28,783 nt of DNA, taken from the NCBI GenBank assembly GCA_026770585.1, contig MU647230.1:80306-109088 (forward strand), in the 5' to 3' direction. Source of the stretch: Baffinella frigidus (lineage: Eukaryota > Cryptophyceae > Cryptomonadales > Baffinellaceae). Shown in pieces: positions 1 through 9,600 of the stretch (the stretch's first letter is position 1; every line of letters starts with the position of its first letter). Below the pieces are notes generated by a model. That model saw only the letters and a list, made by a program, of their open reading frames with translations, was not told the DNA's origin and ran no database searches. The position numbers and the translations under genes were made by a program.

Positions 1-930
1 ATCCCCTCTTCACGAGCCTCTGCACTGGAGAGCTAAACGCGATCCGAAAGCAAAAATGCTTTCTCTGCAGATCCCTTCTACGGAACGGCGTGTCGTTGGC
101 ATATGTTGGGCGAAATTAAAACCTAAAGGACCTAAAGGATTTACACATGGGTAGTGGCAGTTTCTTGAGTAGGAAAACTCTGGTGCAGTTCCCAGACTTT
201 TTCCTAATCTCGCCTCAATTCTTGCACCGTGCATTTTCACTTTCGAATAAAGTCAAGAAGTGTCAAAAGAGAACCACCCTGTATCCCCTCTTCACGAGCC
301 TCTGCACTGGAGAGCTAAACGCGATCCGAAAGCAAACATGCTTTCTTTGCAGACCTTTCTACGGAAGGGCGTGTCGTTGGGCTATGTTGGGAGCATTTAA
401 AACCTAAAGGACCTAATGGACCTGATAAAGGATCTATGGAAGGGCGTATCGTTGGCATATGTTGGGCGAAATTAAAACCTAAAGGACCTAAAGGATGTCT
501 TACTGTTGTTGATTTCTGACGCTTGAATTGCCCTTAACTTTGCTGACGTCCGTACATTGGGAGAAACCCCTGCACAAACACATCTTTCTCCTTAACCTTT
601 GTTGTCTGACTGATTTCACCTCACCCCACACACAATCAATCCCTCTCACCTTGTGGGGTATCTGTGGCTGGAGATCTTATGCTCCAACCATGGGATACCA
701 TGAGCCTCAAAGGCTGACTTGGGTTCGGTGTGAGTGTGAGCATGGGAACCAGTTGGTATACCTTCACTCACCACAAGAGAACTACCCTGTATCCCCTCTT
801 CACGAGCCTCTGCACTGGAGAGCGAAACGCGATCCGAAGGCAAAAATGCTTTCTCTGCAGATCCCTTCTACGGAACGGCGTGTCGTTGGGCTATGTTGGG
901 AGAAATTAAAACCTAAAGGACCTAAAGGAT
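1..930 (+). repeat. ~140-bp dispersed repeat, tandem-like cluster
   Basis: A unit starting ATCCCCTCTTCACGAGCC and ending in AAACCTAAAGGACCTAAAGG occurs at about 1-140, 266-425 and 774-930, with a truncated copy at about 430-495. The start of the second and third copies extends slightly left (ACCCTGT before the unit). Copies differ by scattered substitutions. The reading frames through them are not conserved, so I treat this as repeat DNA and not as coding sequence. The spacers between copies are unrelated to each other. No terminal inverted repeat or target duplication was recognised, so the class is unknown. Confidence 0.8.
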
Positions 931-1586
931 TTTGCCAGAATTTAAGAAAACACTGTATCGTAACTTTTGAACCCCTGGCCGGACTTCACTTTGCTCGACG
1001 GTTCTGGAATCATCACGGTGTCCTCTTCAAATCCAGTCGGGAAACCCTGCCCAACAGAACACAGGAACATGCCAACAGACGCCTTGTTCGTGGAAAGTTA
1101 ACTAAATTATTTGAGCATATTTTCGGGTCTCTGATACCCCAAGTTCCATGAGTGGATTTGAAAAAAGAACATCCTGGGGATTCCAGAACAGTCAAGAAAA
1201 ATGAAGTCGGACCAGGAGTTCAAAAGTTACGTTACGGCCTGGAGCGTCCATTCACTGCGAGCTATTTAGCTTTGTTCATTCCCCCATTCCACACGTTTTG
1301 GTGCCCGGGGATCAAATTCTTAGTTTTTCAAGGGCTGCAACTTTGTTGCAGGGAACAAAAAGGGTGGGATGGGTGATAACCATGGTCCCTAGGTAAATCG
1401 GACGCTTAAACACCCTCCATTTGTTTCAGTTTCTGCTCTGTACCGGGTTGTTTACAGGACAAAATCGGCAGAACCAGTTCCAGTGTCCGCCTATGGAACC
1501 TAAAGGACCTAACGGACCTTCGGCCAGCGTTGGGATTCTGGGCAGGATCTCCAACGATTTTCTGAGGTGGGCGTGGCTGTGTACTA
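931..1586. other. intergenic, nothing recognised
   Basis: No exon with credible splice sites, no known domain and no clear repeat was found here, apart from one more AACCTAAAGGACCTAA motif near 1492-1516 that matches the end of the ~140-bp repeat unit. A weak open frame spans 528-1151 but it crosses a repeat copy and shows no domain. Confidence 0.4.
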
Positions 1587-1923
1587 CGGTGGAGGTAGAG
1601 GGGAATTGGACGAAGCACGACCGTGGCCCGGACTCAGAAGATGTGTTCGTTCAGGTGGAGGGGAATTGGACGAAACACGACCGTGAGACGGACTCAGAAG
1701 ATCCGTTGGTTCGGCGCGATTGGAGCTGCGCTTTCCAGGGCAACCGGCAGGAGTTGGTCCTTGGTGCTGTGCCCACAGGGTCTCGACGGGGAACTGGAGG
1801 AAGCACGACTCTGAACACTGATGAGTTTATTCCCCACAAAGGTTCTCCGCCTGAGGCGGGCTCGTCCCGAGATGGTCCTCACAACGACCGTTGCCCGGAC
1901 TCTGATGATCCGTTCGTTCGGTA
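1587..1923 (+). repeat. 60-bp (20-codon) minisatellite in an open frame
   Basis: The motif GGGAATTGGACGAA recurs at 1601 and 1661, exactly 60 bp apart, with a degenerate copy near 1790 and the unit end repeated near 1870-1923. Because 60 is a multiple of three, the 169-codon open frame 1421-1930 reads it as a 20-residue repeat (VEGNWTKHDR...DSED...). The frame starts without a recognisable domain or promoter and the opposite strand is also partly open. It could be an exon of an unknown protein or simply a minisatellite. Confidence 0.55.
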
Positions 1924-2023
1924 CCCTTGAGGTCCTTGAGGTTTTAAATGCCTCAAACATAGCCCAACGACACGCCCTTCCGTAAAAAGGATCTGCAGGG
2001 AAAGCATCTTTGCTTTCGGGAGC
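1924..2023 (-). repeat. inverted copy of the ~140-bp dispersed repeat
   Basis: The reverse complement matches the 3' two thirds of the unit at 266-425, including the stretch that reads ACGGAAGGGCGTGTCGTTGG and the terminal AAACCT..GGACCT block. An inverted copy about 1 kb from the direct cluster shows that the family disperses in both orientations. Confidence 0.75.
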
Positions 2024-2091
2024 TGCGCGCCGGGGCCTCTCGAAGCGCTCTTTCAGTAGGGCCCTGTCCCTTCAGTGGCCAGTAGGCTCAT

Positions 2092-2126
2092 ACGCCCTGC
2101 GGTAGGGCCCTAGGACCTGCCTAGGG
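2092..2126 (+). repeat. 35-bp dispersed repeat, copy 1
   Basis: This block, beginning GTAGGCTCATACGCCCT, is found again at 11190-11233 with a few substitutions. It holds GGGCCC and CCTAGG palindromes like those in the core of the pogo-like MITEs, so it may be a relic of a related foldback element. Confidence 0.6.
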
Positions 2127-2166
2127 CGAGTTAGGGTGAATATTCACCCTATGGTCACTTGAGGGA

Positions 2167-2285
2167 TAGGGGTACCTCGCTCAGAAAAAAACATCTCCCT
2201 CCTAGGACCCCCACAGGGCTCTAGGCAGAGGCCTACTGTAGGGTCCTAGGGGGAGGCGGTTTCAAATGAGCGAGGTACCCCTGTA
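2167..2285. mobile_element. pogo/Tigger-like foldback MITE, copy 1
   Basis: About 119 bp. The ends read TAGGGGTACCTCGCTCA and TGAGCGAGGTACCCCTGTA, with CCTAGG-rich inner arms. The left end has lost one base. The flanking TA agrees with a TA target duplication. No transposase is present, so it is non-autonomous. Confidence 0.75.
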
Positions 2286-2433
2286 CTAAAACAGGGGATG
2301 GGGGTCACGCCGCGTAGTAGTCTGTACCAGCTACATGTTTGGAGTTGATATAAATTTAGTCCCAGCTCAGTGTACTTTTTCTTCAACAAGGCAACTCTCT
2401 CTCTCTGACAAATCGTGTGGGCTGTCGTGCACA

Positions 2434-2520
2434 CCCCCCCCCCGGACCCTACAGTATGCCCATCTATCCCTGCGGTGGTCCTAGGGGGGCGCGGCTCCTT
2501 ATGAGCGAGGTACCCCTGTA
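2434..2520. mobile_element. pogo-like MITE, right half only (copy 2)
   Basis: The core and right arm ending ATGAGCGAGGTACCCCTGTA are intact. The left terminal repeat is missing or replaced by a C-rich stretch, so the copy is truncated. Confidence 0.65.
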
Positions 2521-2797
2521 GACCTACCTCACACCCGAGGCGGGCCCGTCCTAGACTCCGCCTCACACTCCACGCGTCGACGACCGTCACAAGGCTCCAC
2601 CACGCAAAAATGAAGGCACTGTATTCACATCCTCACAGCACGGAAGGCCGCGCAGGCACATCCTCTCTCACAACATTATAGCATCCTGCCGACGAAACAC
2701 CCACAGGCATTTCTGCGTCGAACCGCGATTTCCAAACCTCGCCCACAGGCGCTACACGCCCCCCTTCGCAAACCCTCACAGACGTCGTCGGGGGGGC

Positions 2798-2923
2798 TAC
2801 AGGGGTACCTCGCGCATAAGAAAGCGCCCCCCCCTAGGACCCTACAGTACTGTAGGCCTATGCCTAGGGCCCTATGCTGGTCCTAGGGGGGGTGCGCTTT
2901 CTTATGAGCGAGGTACCCCTGTA
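2798..2923. mobile_element. pogo-like foldback MITE, near-intact copy 3
   Basis: This is the cleanest copy. The left end CAGGGGTACCTCG pairs with the right end CGAGGTACCCCTG, and the arms can pair over most of the element. It is flanked by TA on both sides. The centre contains an ACAGTACTGT palindrome. It lies just past the 3' end of the bHLH gene. Confidence 0.8.
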
Positions 2924-2979
2924 CCTAACATAGAACTAATCAGCACGTCACAGGCCCGCCTCGGAGCACGACGCCCGGA

Positions 2980-3056
2980 ACAAGACAGACTCCTGGACAA
3001 GACAGTCACTCCCGGGACAAGACAGTCGGAAGCCCGAAACAAGACAGTCACTCCTG
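2980..3056 (-). repeat. ~20-bp tandem repeat across the bHLH stop codon and 3' UTR
   Basis: ACAAGACAGTCACTCC-like units occur about four times. On the minus strand the first unit contains the stop codon of the bHLH gene and the rest lie in its presumed 3' UTR, each giving a TGTCTTGT motif. I see no clear polyadenylation signal. Confidence 0.55.
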
Positions 3057-6000
3057 GCGCGCGCGCTTCCCCTCCGGCTTGTCATTGGAGCCGTTGCCTG
3101 GTGAGGAATTGGAGCCGTTGTTTGGTGAAACGTTGGAGCCGTTGATGACTTCCCGAGGCGGGCCCGACCCTTCCCGCGCGCGCTTGTGCGAGGAGGTGGG
3201 CGCCTCCGCCTCCGCCTCCGCCTCTGTCGAGGGTTTAGACTTTTAGTTTTAGTTTTTAGTTTTTGGGTTTAGGGTTTGAGATTTTGGGTTTGGGATTAGG
3301 GATTAGGGATTAGGGATTAGGGATTAGGGATTAGGGATTAGGGATTAGGGATTAGGGTTCAGGGATTAGAGATTAGGGTTCAGGGTTTAGAATCCCGGGT
3401 GGAAACCAACTTTGCACAGATTTTCGGAGGCACGGGGGCCTGCTAAGTGGACTGAGACAGATGACCGGCTATTCTCAAATTGACACGCTGGGGTTCCGGT
3501 ACAAATTTGTCGACTTTGGGCGTGCCTCCGAACGGCGCGGCGGACGTGTCGCGTGGGGAGGTCGATCCTCCTGAACCTCCGGAGCCTCCAGAACCCCCGA
3601 AGGAGGATGTGCCGGATCCAGTGTTGCCGCTCTGCTCGTGGGGGGGGCAGGGGTTAGGGGTTGAGGGTTGGGGGTTGGGGTGTAGGGGTTAGCGGGGTGG
3701 TGGTGGATTATCCTGAACCCCCGGGGCCTCTTGAACCTACTGAACCCCCGAAGGAGGATGTGCCAGATCCGGTGTTGCCGCTCTGCGTGAGGGGTTAGGG
3801 GTTAGGGGTTAGGGGTTAGGGCTTGGGGTTTAGGGGTTAGGGTTTGGGGTTTGGGGTTTAGGCTTTGGAGTTTAGGGGTTAGGGTTTAGGGTTCAGGGTT
3901 TAGGGGTTACCGAGCCAACCATCCTGTGGAGTTCCCACGGTTCCAGAGGGGTAGATAGGGTTCAGGGTTTAGAGTTGAGGGTTGAGGGTTTGAGGTTTGG
4001 GGTTTAGGGTTTAGGGTTTAAGGATTCCCCGGATTTGCACCAGTGGGGGGGGGCGGTCCATGTAGGGTTTGGGGTTTGGGGTTTGGGGTTTGGGGTACAG
4101 GGTTTGGGAGTTGGTGGTTTCGTGCAAGTGGGCGGCAGTGCTCAGCTCCGGGGTTGAGGGGGGTTCAGGTTTCAGGTTTTAGGTTTTAGGGGTTGGGTTT
4201 TAGTGTTTAGTGTTGAGGGTTTACCGAGCCAACGATCCCGTGGAGGATTTAGGTTTCAGGGTTTAGGGTTTAGGGTTTAGGGTTTATCATCTAGGGTGTA
4301 GGGTTTAGGTGTTGGTGGTTTCGTGCAAGTGGCCGGGAGTGCTCAGCTCCGGGGTTGAGGCGGGAGTGCTCACTTGGGGTGTAGGGTTTCAGGTTCAGGG
4401 TTTCGGGTTTCGGGTTTGGGATTTCGGGTTTCGGGTTTCAGGTTGAGGGTTTCGGGTTTCGGGCTCAGGGTTTGGGGTTTAGGGTTTACCGAGCCGACCA
4501 TCCCGTTGAGGTGCTCGTTCTGGTTTCGAAGCTCCTGCGGAAAGCGGGGTGTAGGTTTTAGGGTGTAGGGTTTGTAATTCAGGGAATGGTGTTTAGGGTT
4601 TGAGGTTTGGGGTTCAGGGTTTAGGGCTCAGGGTTTGGGGTTGAGCTCCTGCGTAGTCAAGATAGGTTATGAGCCTGGGGGGGTGCCGCAACACAGGCGA
4701 GCACACCCTAAACACTAAACCCTAAAGTTTCTGCAAAAGAATGGACCACCGTGAGCGTCATCGCGAGACAGTGTGCTCTGGGAGAGAGACTTTTCGGGAA
4801 GCTGTCAAGTCCGACACTGTCTAGCTCTGCCTCACTCGAGTTGGCCAACTTTTCTCAAGTTGACATGCTGGGTCGCGGTACAAATTCGTCAACTTGGGGG
4901 CGGAAAAGAGCCCGGGCCCACCAAATTGGTGAGCCCAAATAGACCGAGACAAAGCTAGGCTGTCAGTCTGCTTGATCAGGGTACGGGTACGACGGTTTCT
5001 GGGGGAGGGGCACTCTGCCCTATACCCTACCGGCAACCCCCAAGCGTCAAACACCAGACCCCCAAGACTACTCAGAGGTTCCCTGCCACACAGTGTGCGT
5101 CGAAAGGAAAATTCGACCAGAACTCTGGGCGAAATTTCGGTCAACAAGAAGTCTTCGTACCAAGCAATTCTTAATTAGTACCACGAACATAAATGGACCG
5201 ATCTGCGAAACCCACTATGCAGGCCACACGGCGGACTTCGAAGGGATTTCGAATAACCCCTTAGTGAACAATCCATAGGCCCTACGGTAGCTAGTAACTT
5301 AGGGGCATAGGGGGGTTCCTTCGGACAAGGCAACGGAAAGTCGGCCCGATTTGGGCCGAAAATTCCTGCGTAGCCCGCTGGGTGGATGGGCGCTTGCCTG
5401 GATGAGGGCGATGGAAGATTCGAGAACGCCGTTCTTGTCCGAGCCTTCGCACCCCGTGATTGTCCGCAGGTCCTCGTACAGCTTGCTCATTCTGCGCAGG
5501 ATAGTTTACGGTTTAGCGTTTGGCTCCTGCAGAGTCGAAAGAGGTTATGAGCCTGAGGGGGGGGGGGGGTGCAGTATCACAGGCGATGCCACCCTAAAAC
5601 ACCCCGTGATTGTCCGAAGATCCTCGTACAACTTGCTCATCCTATCCCATGGTGCGCGTCGGCCAGGTTAGCTCCAAAGGATGTAGCTCGGTACACACTG
5701 TCGGATCGTGGTACAAGTTTAAAACTCACTCGTACACAACTTGTAGCCACACACGCCCGGGGTGGAGGGGGCTAGCGCCTGTCTAGGGTTTAGGGTTTAG
5801 GGTTTAGGGTTTAGGGTTCAGGGTTCAGGGTTTAGGGTGTAAGGTGCAGGGTTCAGGGTGTAGGGTGTAGGGGTTGCGCCTGTCGCAGCGGCTCCACTCA
5901 ACCTTCTTGCGATACAAGTTTAGAGTTTGAGGTTGAGGTGCTAGGGTCAAAGGTTTGCCTGTCGCAGCGGCGGCGTTCAATCTTCTTATGCAACTCCTTT

Positions 6001-6602
6001 CTGACTATGCTTAAGTGGACATCCTGGACGCGTGGCACTGATCCGTCAACTCTTGTGCGAGGCTTGTGCCTGTCACGGCGGTGGCGCTCAATCTGCTTGT
6101 GGTGCTCATTCCGCGCGGCCCTTGGCTCCTCGGTGGTCCCCTCCAACCCTAGACCCTAGACCCTAGACCCTAGACCCTAGACCCCAGACCCTAGACAGAC
6201 ATTTGCCCTCCTCACCCCCGGTGTGTGGAGAGGGCTGGTGCCTGTCACGCTCCTTACGCGCGGCCCTCCGCTCTGTGGGGGGGCTAGTGCCACTACCTAA
6301 TGAAGGGTGTAGGGTGCAGGGTGTAGGGTGTAGGGTGTAGGGTGTAGGGTGTAGGGTGTAGGGTGTTTGCCTGTCACGGCGCCTTCGCTCAATGTGCCTG
6401 TGATGCTCCTTCCGCGCGGCCTGGCGTTCCTCAGTGGTCCCCTGGCCTTCCTCTCCCCCCTCCCCCCCCTCGGAGCCCTCTCTCCCCTCGGAGCCCTCCG
6501 AGAAACCGTGGCGCGTGGCGGAGTGCGAGGAGGTGTTGCTCCCCTGCGGCAGAGAGAGAGGGGGGGTGCTTGTTAATATTCACAAGAGAGAACACCAAGC
6601 CT

Positions 6603-6633
<31 letters not shown>

Positions 6634-9600
6634 GGGGAGAGAGAGAGGGTCAGAGGGGGGTGATGAGGGTGAGGATGCCACCACAGGTCGACCTGTCCAC
6701 ACGAGGCTACCCCAGCACCCTTTTAAAATATCAAGTGTAGGCGTTTTGCGTGGAGTTTGTCACGTGACCTCCGTTTAAAGCGGAGGCCACGTGACCGAAC
6801 ATGTGAAAATTACTACTCACTGCCTCACTTCTACAGCTCCTGGGTTTTAAATTGGGGAATGCAACAGCCTCGTGTGGGCGACCACAGGCCACCGGGGTTT
6901 TGAAACCTGCGAACAAACGTCGGAGACTGTTTTAAATACCAACACGAGAGAAACACCAAGACTGAGAGAAAGGCCTTGATTCACACCAACACGGCCGTCA
7001 TGTACCCCCACAGAGAGAGGCTGTTGTTAATACCACCACGAAACGAAGACCGCGAGACAGACCACTATTAATACCGTTATTGATACCAGCACGGCCGCCG
7101 TGTATGCACCCCCACAGAGGCAATGTCTGAGCTATTCTCAAGTGGACATGCTGGGTGCGCGGCACACGCCCGTCAACTTTGCAGCGAAAAGAGCCCGCCT
7201 CAATTTGGTGAGCCCGAACAGACAGAGACAGAGCTAGGAGGGAGGTAGGCGGGGTTTAGGGTTTAGGGTTTAAGGTATAGGGTTTAGGGTTCAGTGTTCA
7301 GGATGTAAGGTTTCAAGTATAGAGTATAGGGTATAGGGTATAGGGTATAGGGTATAGGGTATAGGGTATAGGGTATAGGGTGAAGGGTGTAGGGTATAGG
7401 GTATAGGGTATAGGGTATAGGGTATAGGGTATAGGGTGTAGGGTGTAGGGTGCCACCTCTCCGTAAAAATAAAATATGATTGTAGTGCCGAATCAACCCT
7501 AAACCCCAACTCCCAGAATAGACAGACCTAGGGGTGCCACCTCTCCGTACCCTCCTCCTCCCGCGGGAGGGGAGTTGCTCGACCCTCACCCCGAGCGATT
7601 TCCTGCTTATTATAGCGCTGACTAATATTATTATAGTGCTGACTAACACTATTGCAGTGCTGACTAATAGTATTATAGTGCTGACTAATATTATTATAAT
7701 GCTGACTAATAGTATTATAGAGCTAGGGGTGCCACCTCTCCGTACCCGCCTCCTCCTCCCGCGGGCGGGGAGTTGCTCGACCCTGACGCCGAGCGATTTT
7801 CTGCGCAGGGTTAGGGTTTGGGGTTTATGGTTTAGGGTTTATGGTTTAGGGTTTAGTGTTTAGGGTTTAGGGTGTTTGGGCGGTAGGGCGGTAGGGTGTT
7901 AGGGTGTTAGGGTGTTAGGGTTGAGGGATCAGTTCAGGGTTGATGGTTAATGGTCAATGGTGCGGGGTTCAGGATTTGGGGTTTAGGATTTAGGGTTCGA
8001 GGGGACGAACCTCTGTTGAAGCGATTCCTGGAGGATGCGGTGAGCTGCGATATGGGGGGCACCGTGCAGCCTGCCGTGGGAGTTATAGTCAGCACTATAA
8101 TACTATCAGTCAGCACTATAATGCTATTGGTCAGCACTATAATAATATTAGCCAGCACTACAATACTATCAGTCAGCACTATAACAATATTATTCAGCAC
8201 TATAATACAATTCCCGGAGGAGGAAGAGAGCCGCGAGGAGGAGGTCACCGGGTATAGGGTTTAGGGTTTAGGGTTTGGGGTTCAGGGCTTAGGGTTTAGG
8301 GTTTGGGGTTTAGGGTTTAGGGTTTCGGGTTTGGAATTTAGGGTTTAGGGTTTGGGTTTTGGGGTAGGGGTCTAGGGTTCAGGGTTTGGCACAATGACAC
8401 AAGGTTAGCGCGTCGCTTTACAGCAACTTGGCAGGAGGGTTTAGGGTTTAGGGTTTAGGGTTCAGGGTTTAGGTTGACAGACAGAGATGGAGAGGGAGGG
8501 CGAGAGGGAGTGAGAGAGGGGGGGGGGAGAGTGAGAGTGAGAGTGAGAGTGTTCGAGAGAGCGAGAGGGTGATCGACCGCGCGCCGGCCAGCTGATGATG
8601 GTGTGATGACGCTGATGCGGCGCTCTACAATCCTATAAGTCAGCACTACAATACTATTAGTCAGCACTATAACACTATTAGTCATCACTATAACACTATT
8701 CGTCTGCACTATAATACTATTACCTGCGAGCGGGCCAGCTGTAGGTGATGGTGTGACGAAGCTGACGCGGCACTCTAGTCAGCACTATAATACTAGTAGT
8801 CAGCACTGTAACACTATTAGTCAGCACTGGAATACTATTAGCCAACACACAAGTAGACAGCACTATAATACTATTACCTGCGAGCGGCCGAGTGCCGGCA
8901 AGCTGGAGGTGATGGTGCGATGACGCTGACGCGGCGCTCTAGTCAGCACTACAATACTATTAGTCAGCACTTTAATACTATTAGTCAGCACTACAATAAT
9001 ATTAGTCAGCACTACAATACTATTAGTCAGCACTTTAATACTATTAGTCAGCACTACAATAATATTAGTCAGCACTACAATACTATTAGTCAGCACTATA
9101 ATACTATTAGTCAGCACTACAATACCTGCGAGCGGCCGCGCGCCGGCCAGCTGATGATGGTGTGATGACGCTGACGCGGCGCTCCCTCCCTGCTCGAAAA
9201 GGGTTGATGGTTCAGGGTTTGGGGTTTGAGGTTGGGGGGTTGGGGACCGTGGTTTCTGGCTCTGCCCCTCCCTGCTCGGAAAGGGAGTCCCAAGAGGGAT
9301 TTCGTGAATACCCCATAAGTGGATAATCCGCAAGACCCTACGGTAGGCGATCCGTAGGGACATAGGGTTTGTTCCTACGGATGTCCGAACCGATTCTTGG
9401 TGGCGCAGCTACCTAGGGAAGGGAGGAGGGGAAGTCAGGGGACAGCACTACAATGATATTAGTCAGCACTACAATACTATTAGTCAGCACTATAATACGC
9501 AAGGGGAACGTGAGAGGGCAGGGATGCACGTGCGGGGAAAGGAGCCCCTCCCTCCCTTAGCGGAACGAAGGGAGGGGAGAAGAAGGAGAGGAGAAGGAAA

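Larger units (their letters stand above)
3640..4640. repeat. heptamer-variant arrays with exon-12 relics
   Basis: The stretch is dominated by GGGGTTA, GGGTTTA, GGGTTTG and GGGTTTC heptamers, with the G-rich strand on plus. Short conserved islands interrupt it: relics of exon 12 and a duplicated GGTGGTTTCGTGCAAGTG block at about 4113-4165 and 4312-4360. The block has no decisive splice donor, and its copies do not differ silently, so I do not call it an exon. Confidence 0.75.
8578..8938 (-). pseudogene. three extra copies of bHLH exon 7 (SAASASSHHH...)
   Basis: Copies at 8878-8938, 8724-8774 and 8578-8624, besides 9126-9189. All begin after an AG acceptor with AGC/AGT GCC GC. 8878-8938 has phase 0 to 1 like 9126-9189; 8724-8774 has a 10-nt deletion and ends in phase 0; the donor of 8578-8624 is doubtful. 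Differences among the aligned codons of the first three are silent at AGC/AGT, GCG/GCT, TCA/TCG, CAT/CAC, CTC/CTA and CTT/CTG, plus an inserted Leu codon. Because exon 8 needs phase 1, the 9126 and 8878 copies could only be used as alternatives. Confidence 0.7.

Noticed and set aside
3480-3692. Plus-strand Pro-rich frame (PEPPEPPKEDVPDP)
   Set aside because: It is the antisense of bHLH exon 13 copies (SGNTGSGTSSFGG), which fit splice sites and phase.
8863-9363. Protein with VLTNSIV / ISQHYNT heptad repeats
   Set aside because: Translation of the 21-bp satellite. Both strands are open because the unit is a multiple of three and lacks stops.
8578-9498. CRISPR array
   Set aside because: The 21-bp units are contiguous with no unique spacers, the context is eukaryotic, and the interruptions are exon copies.
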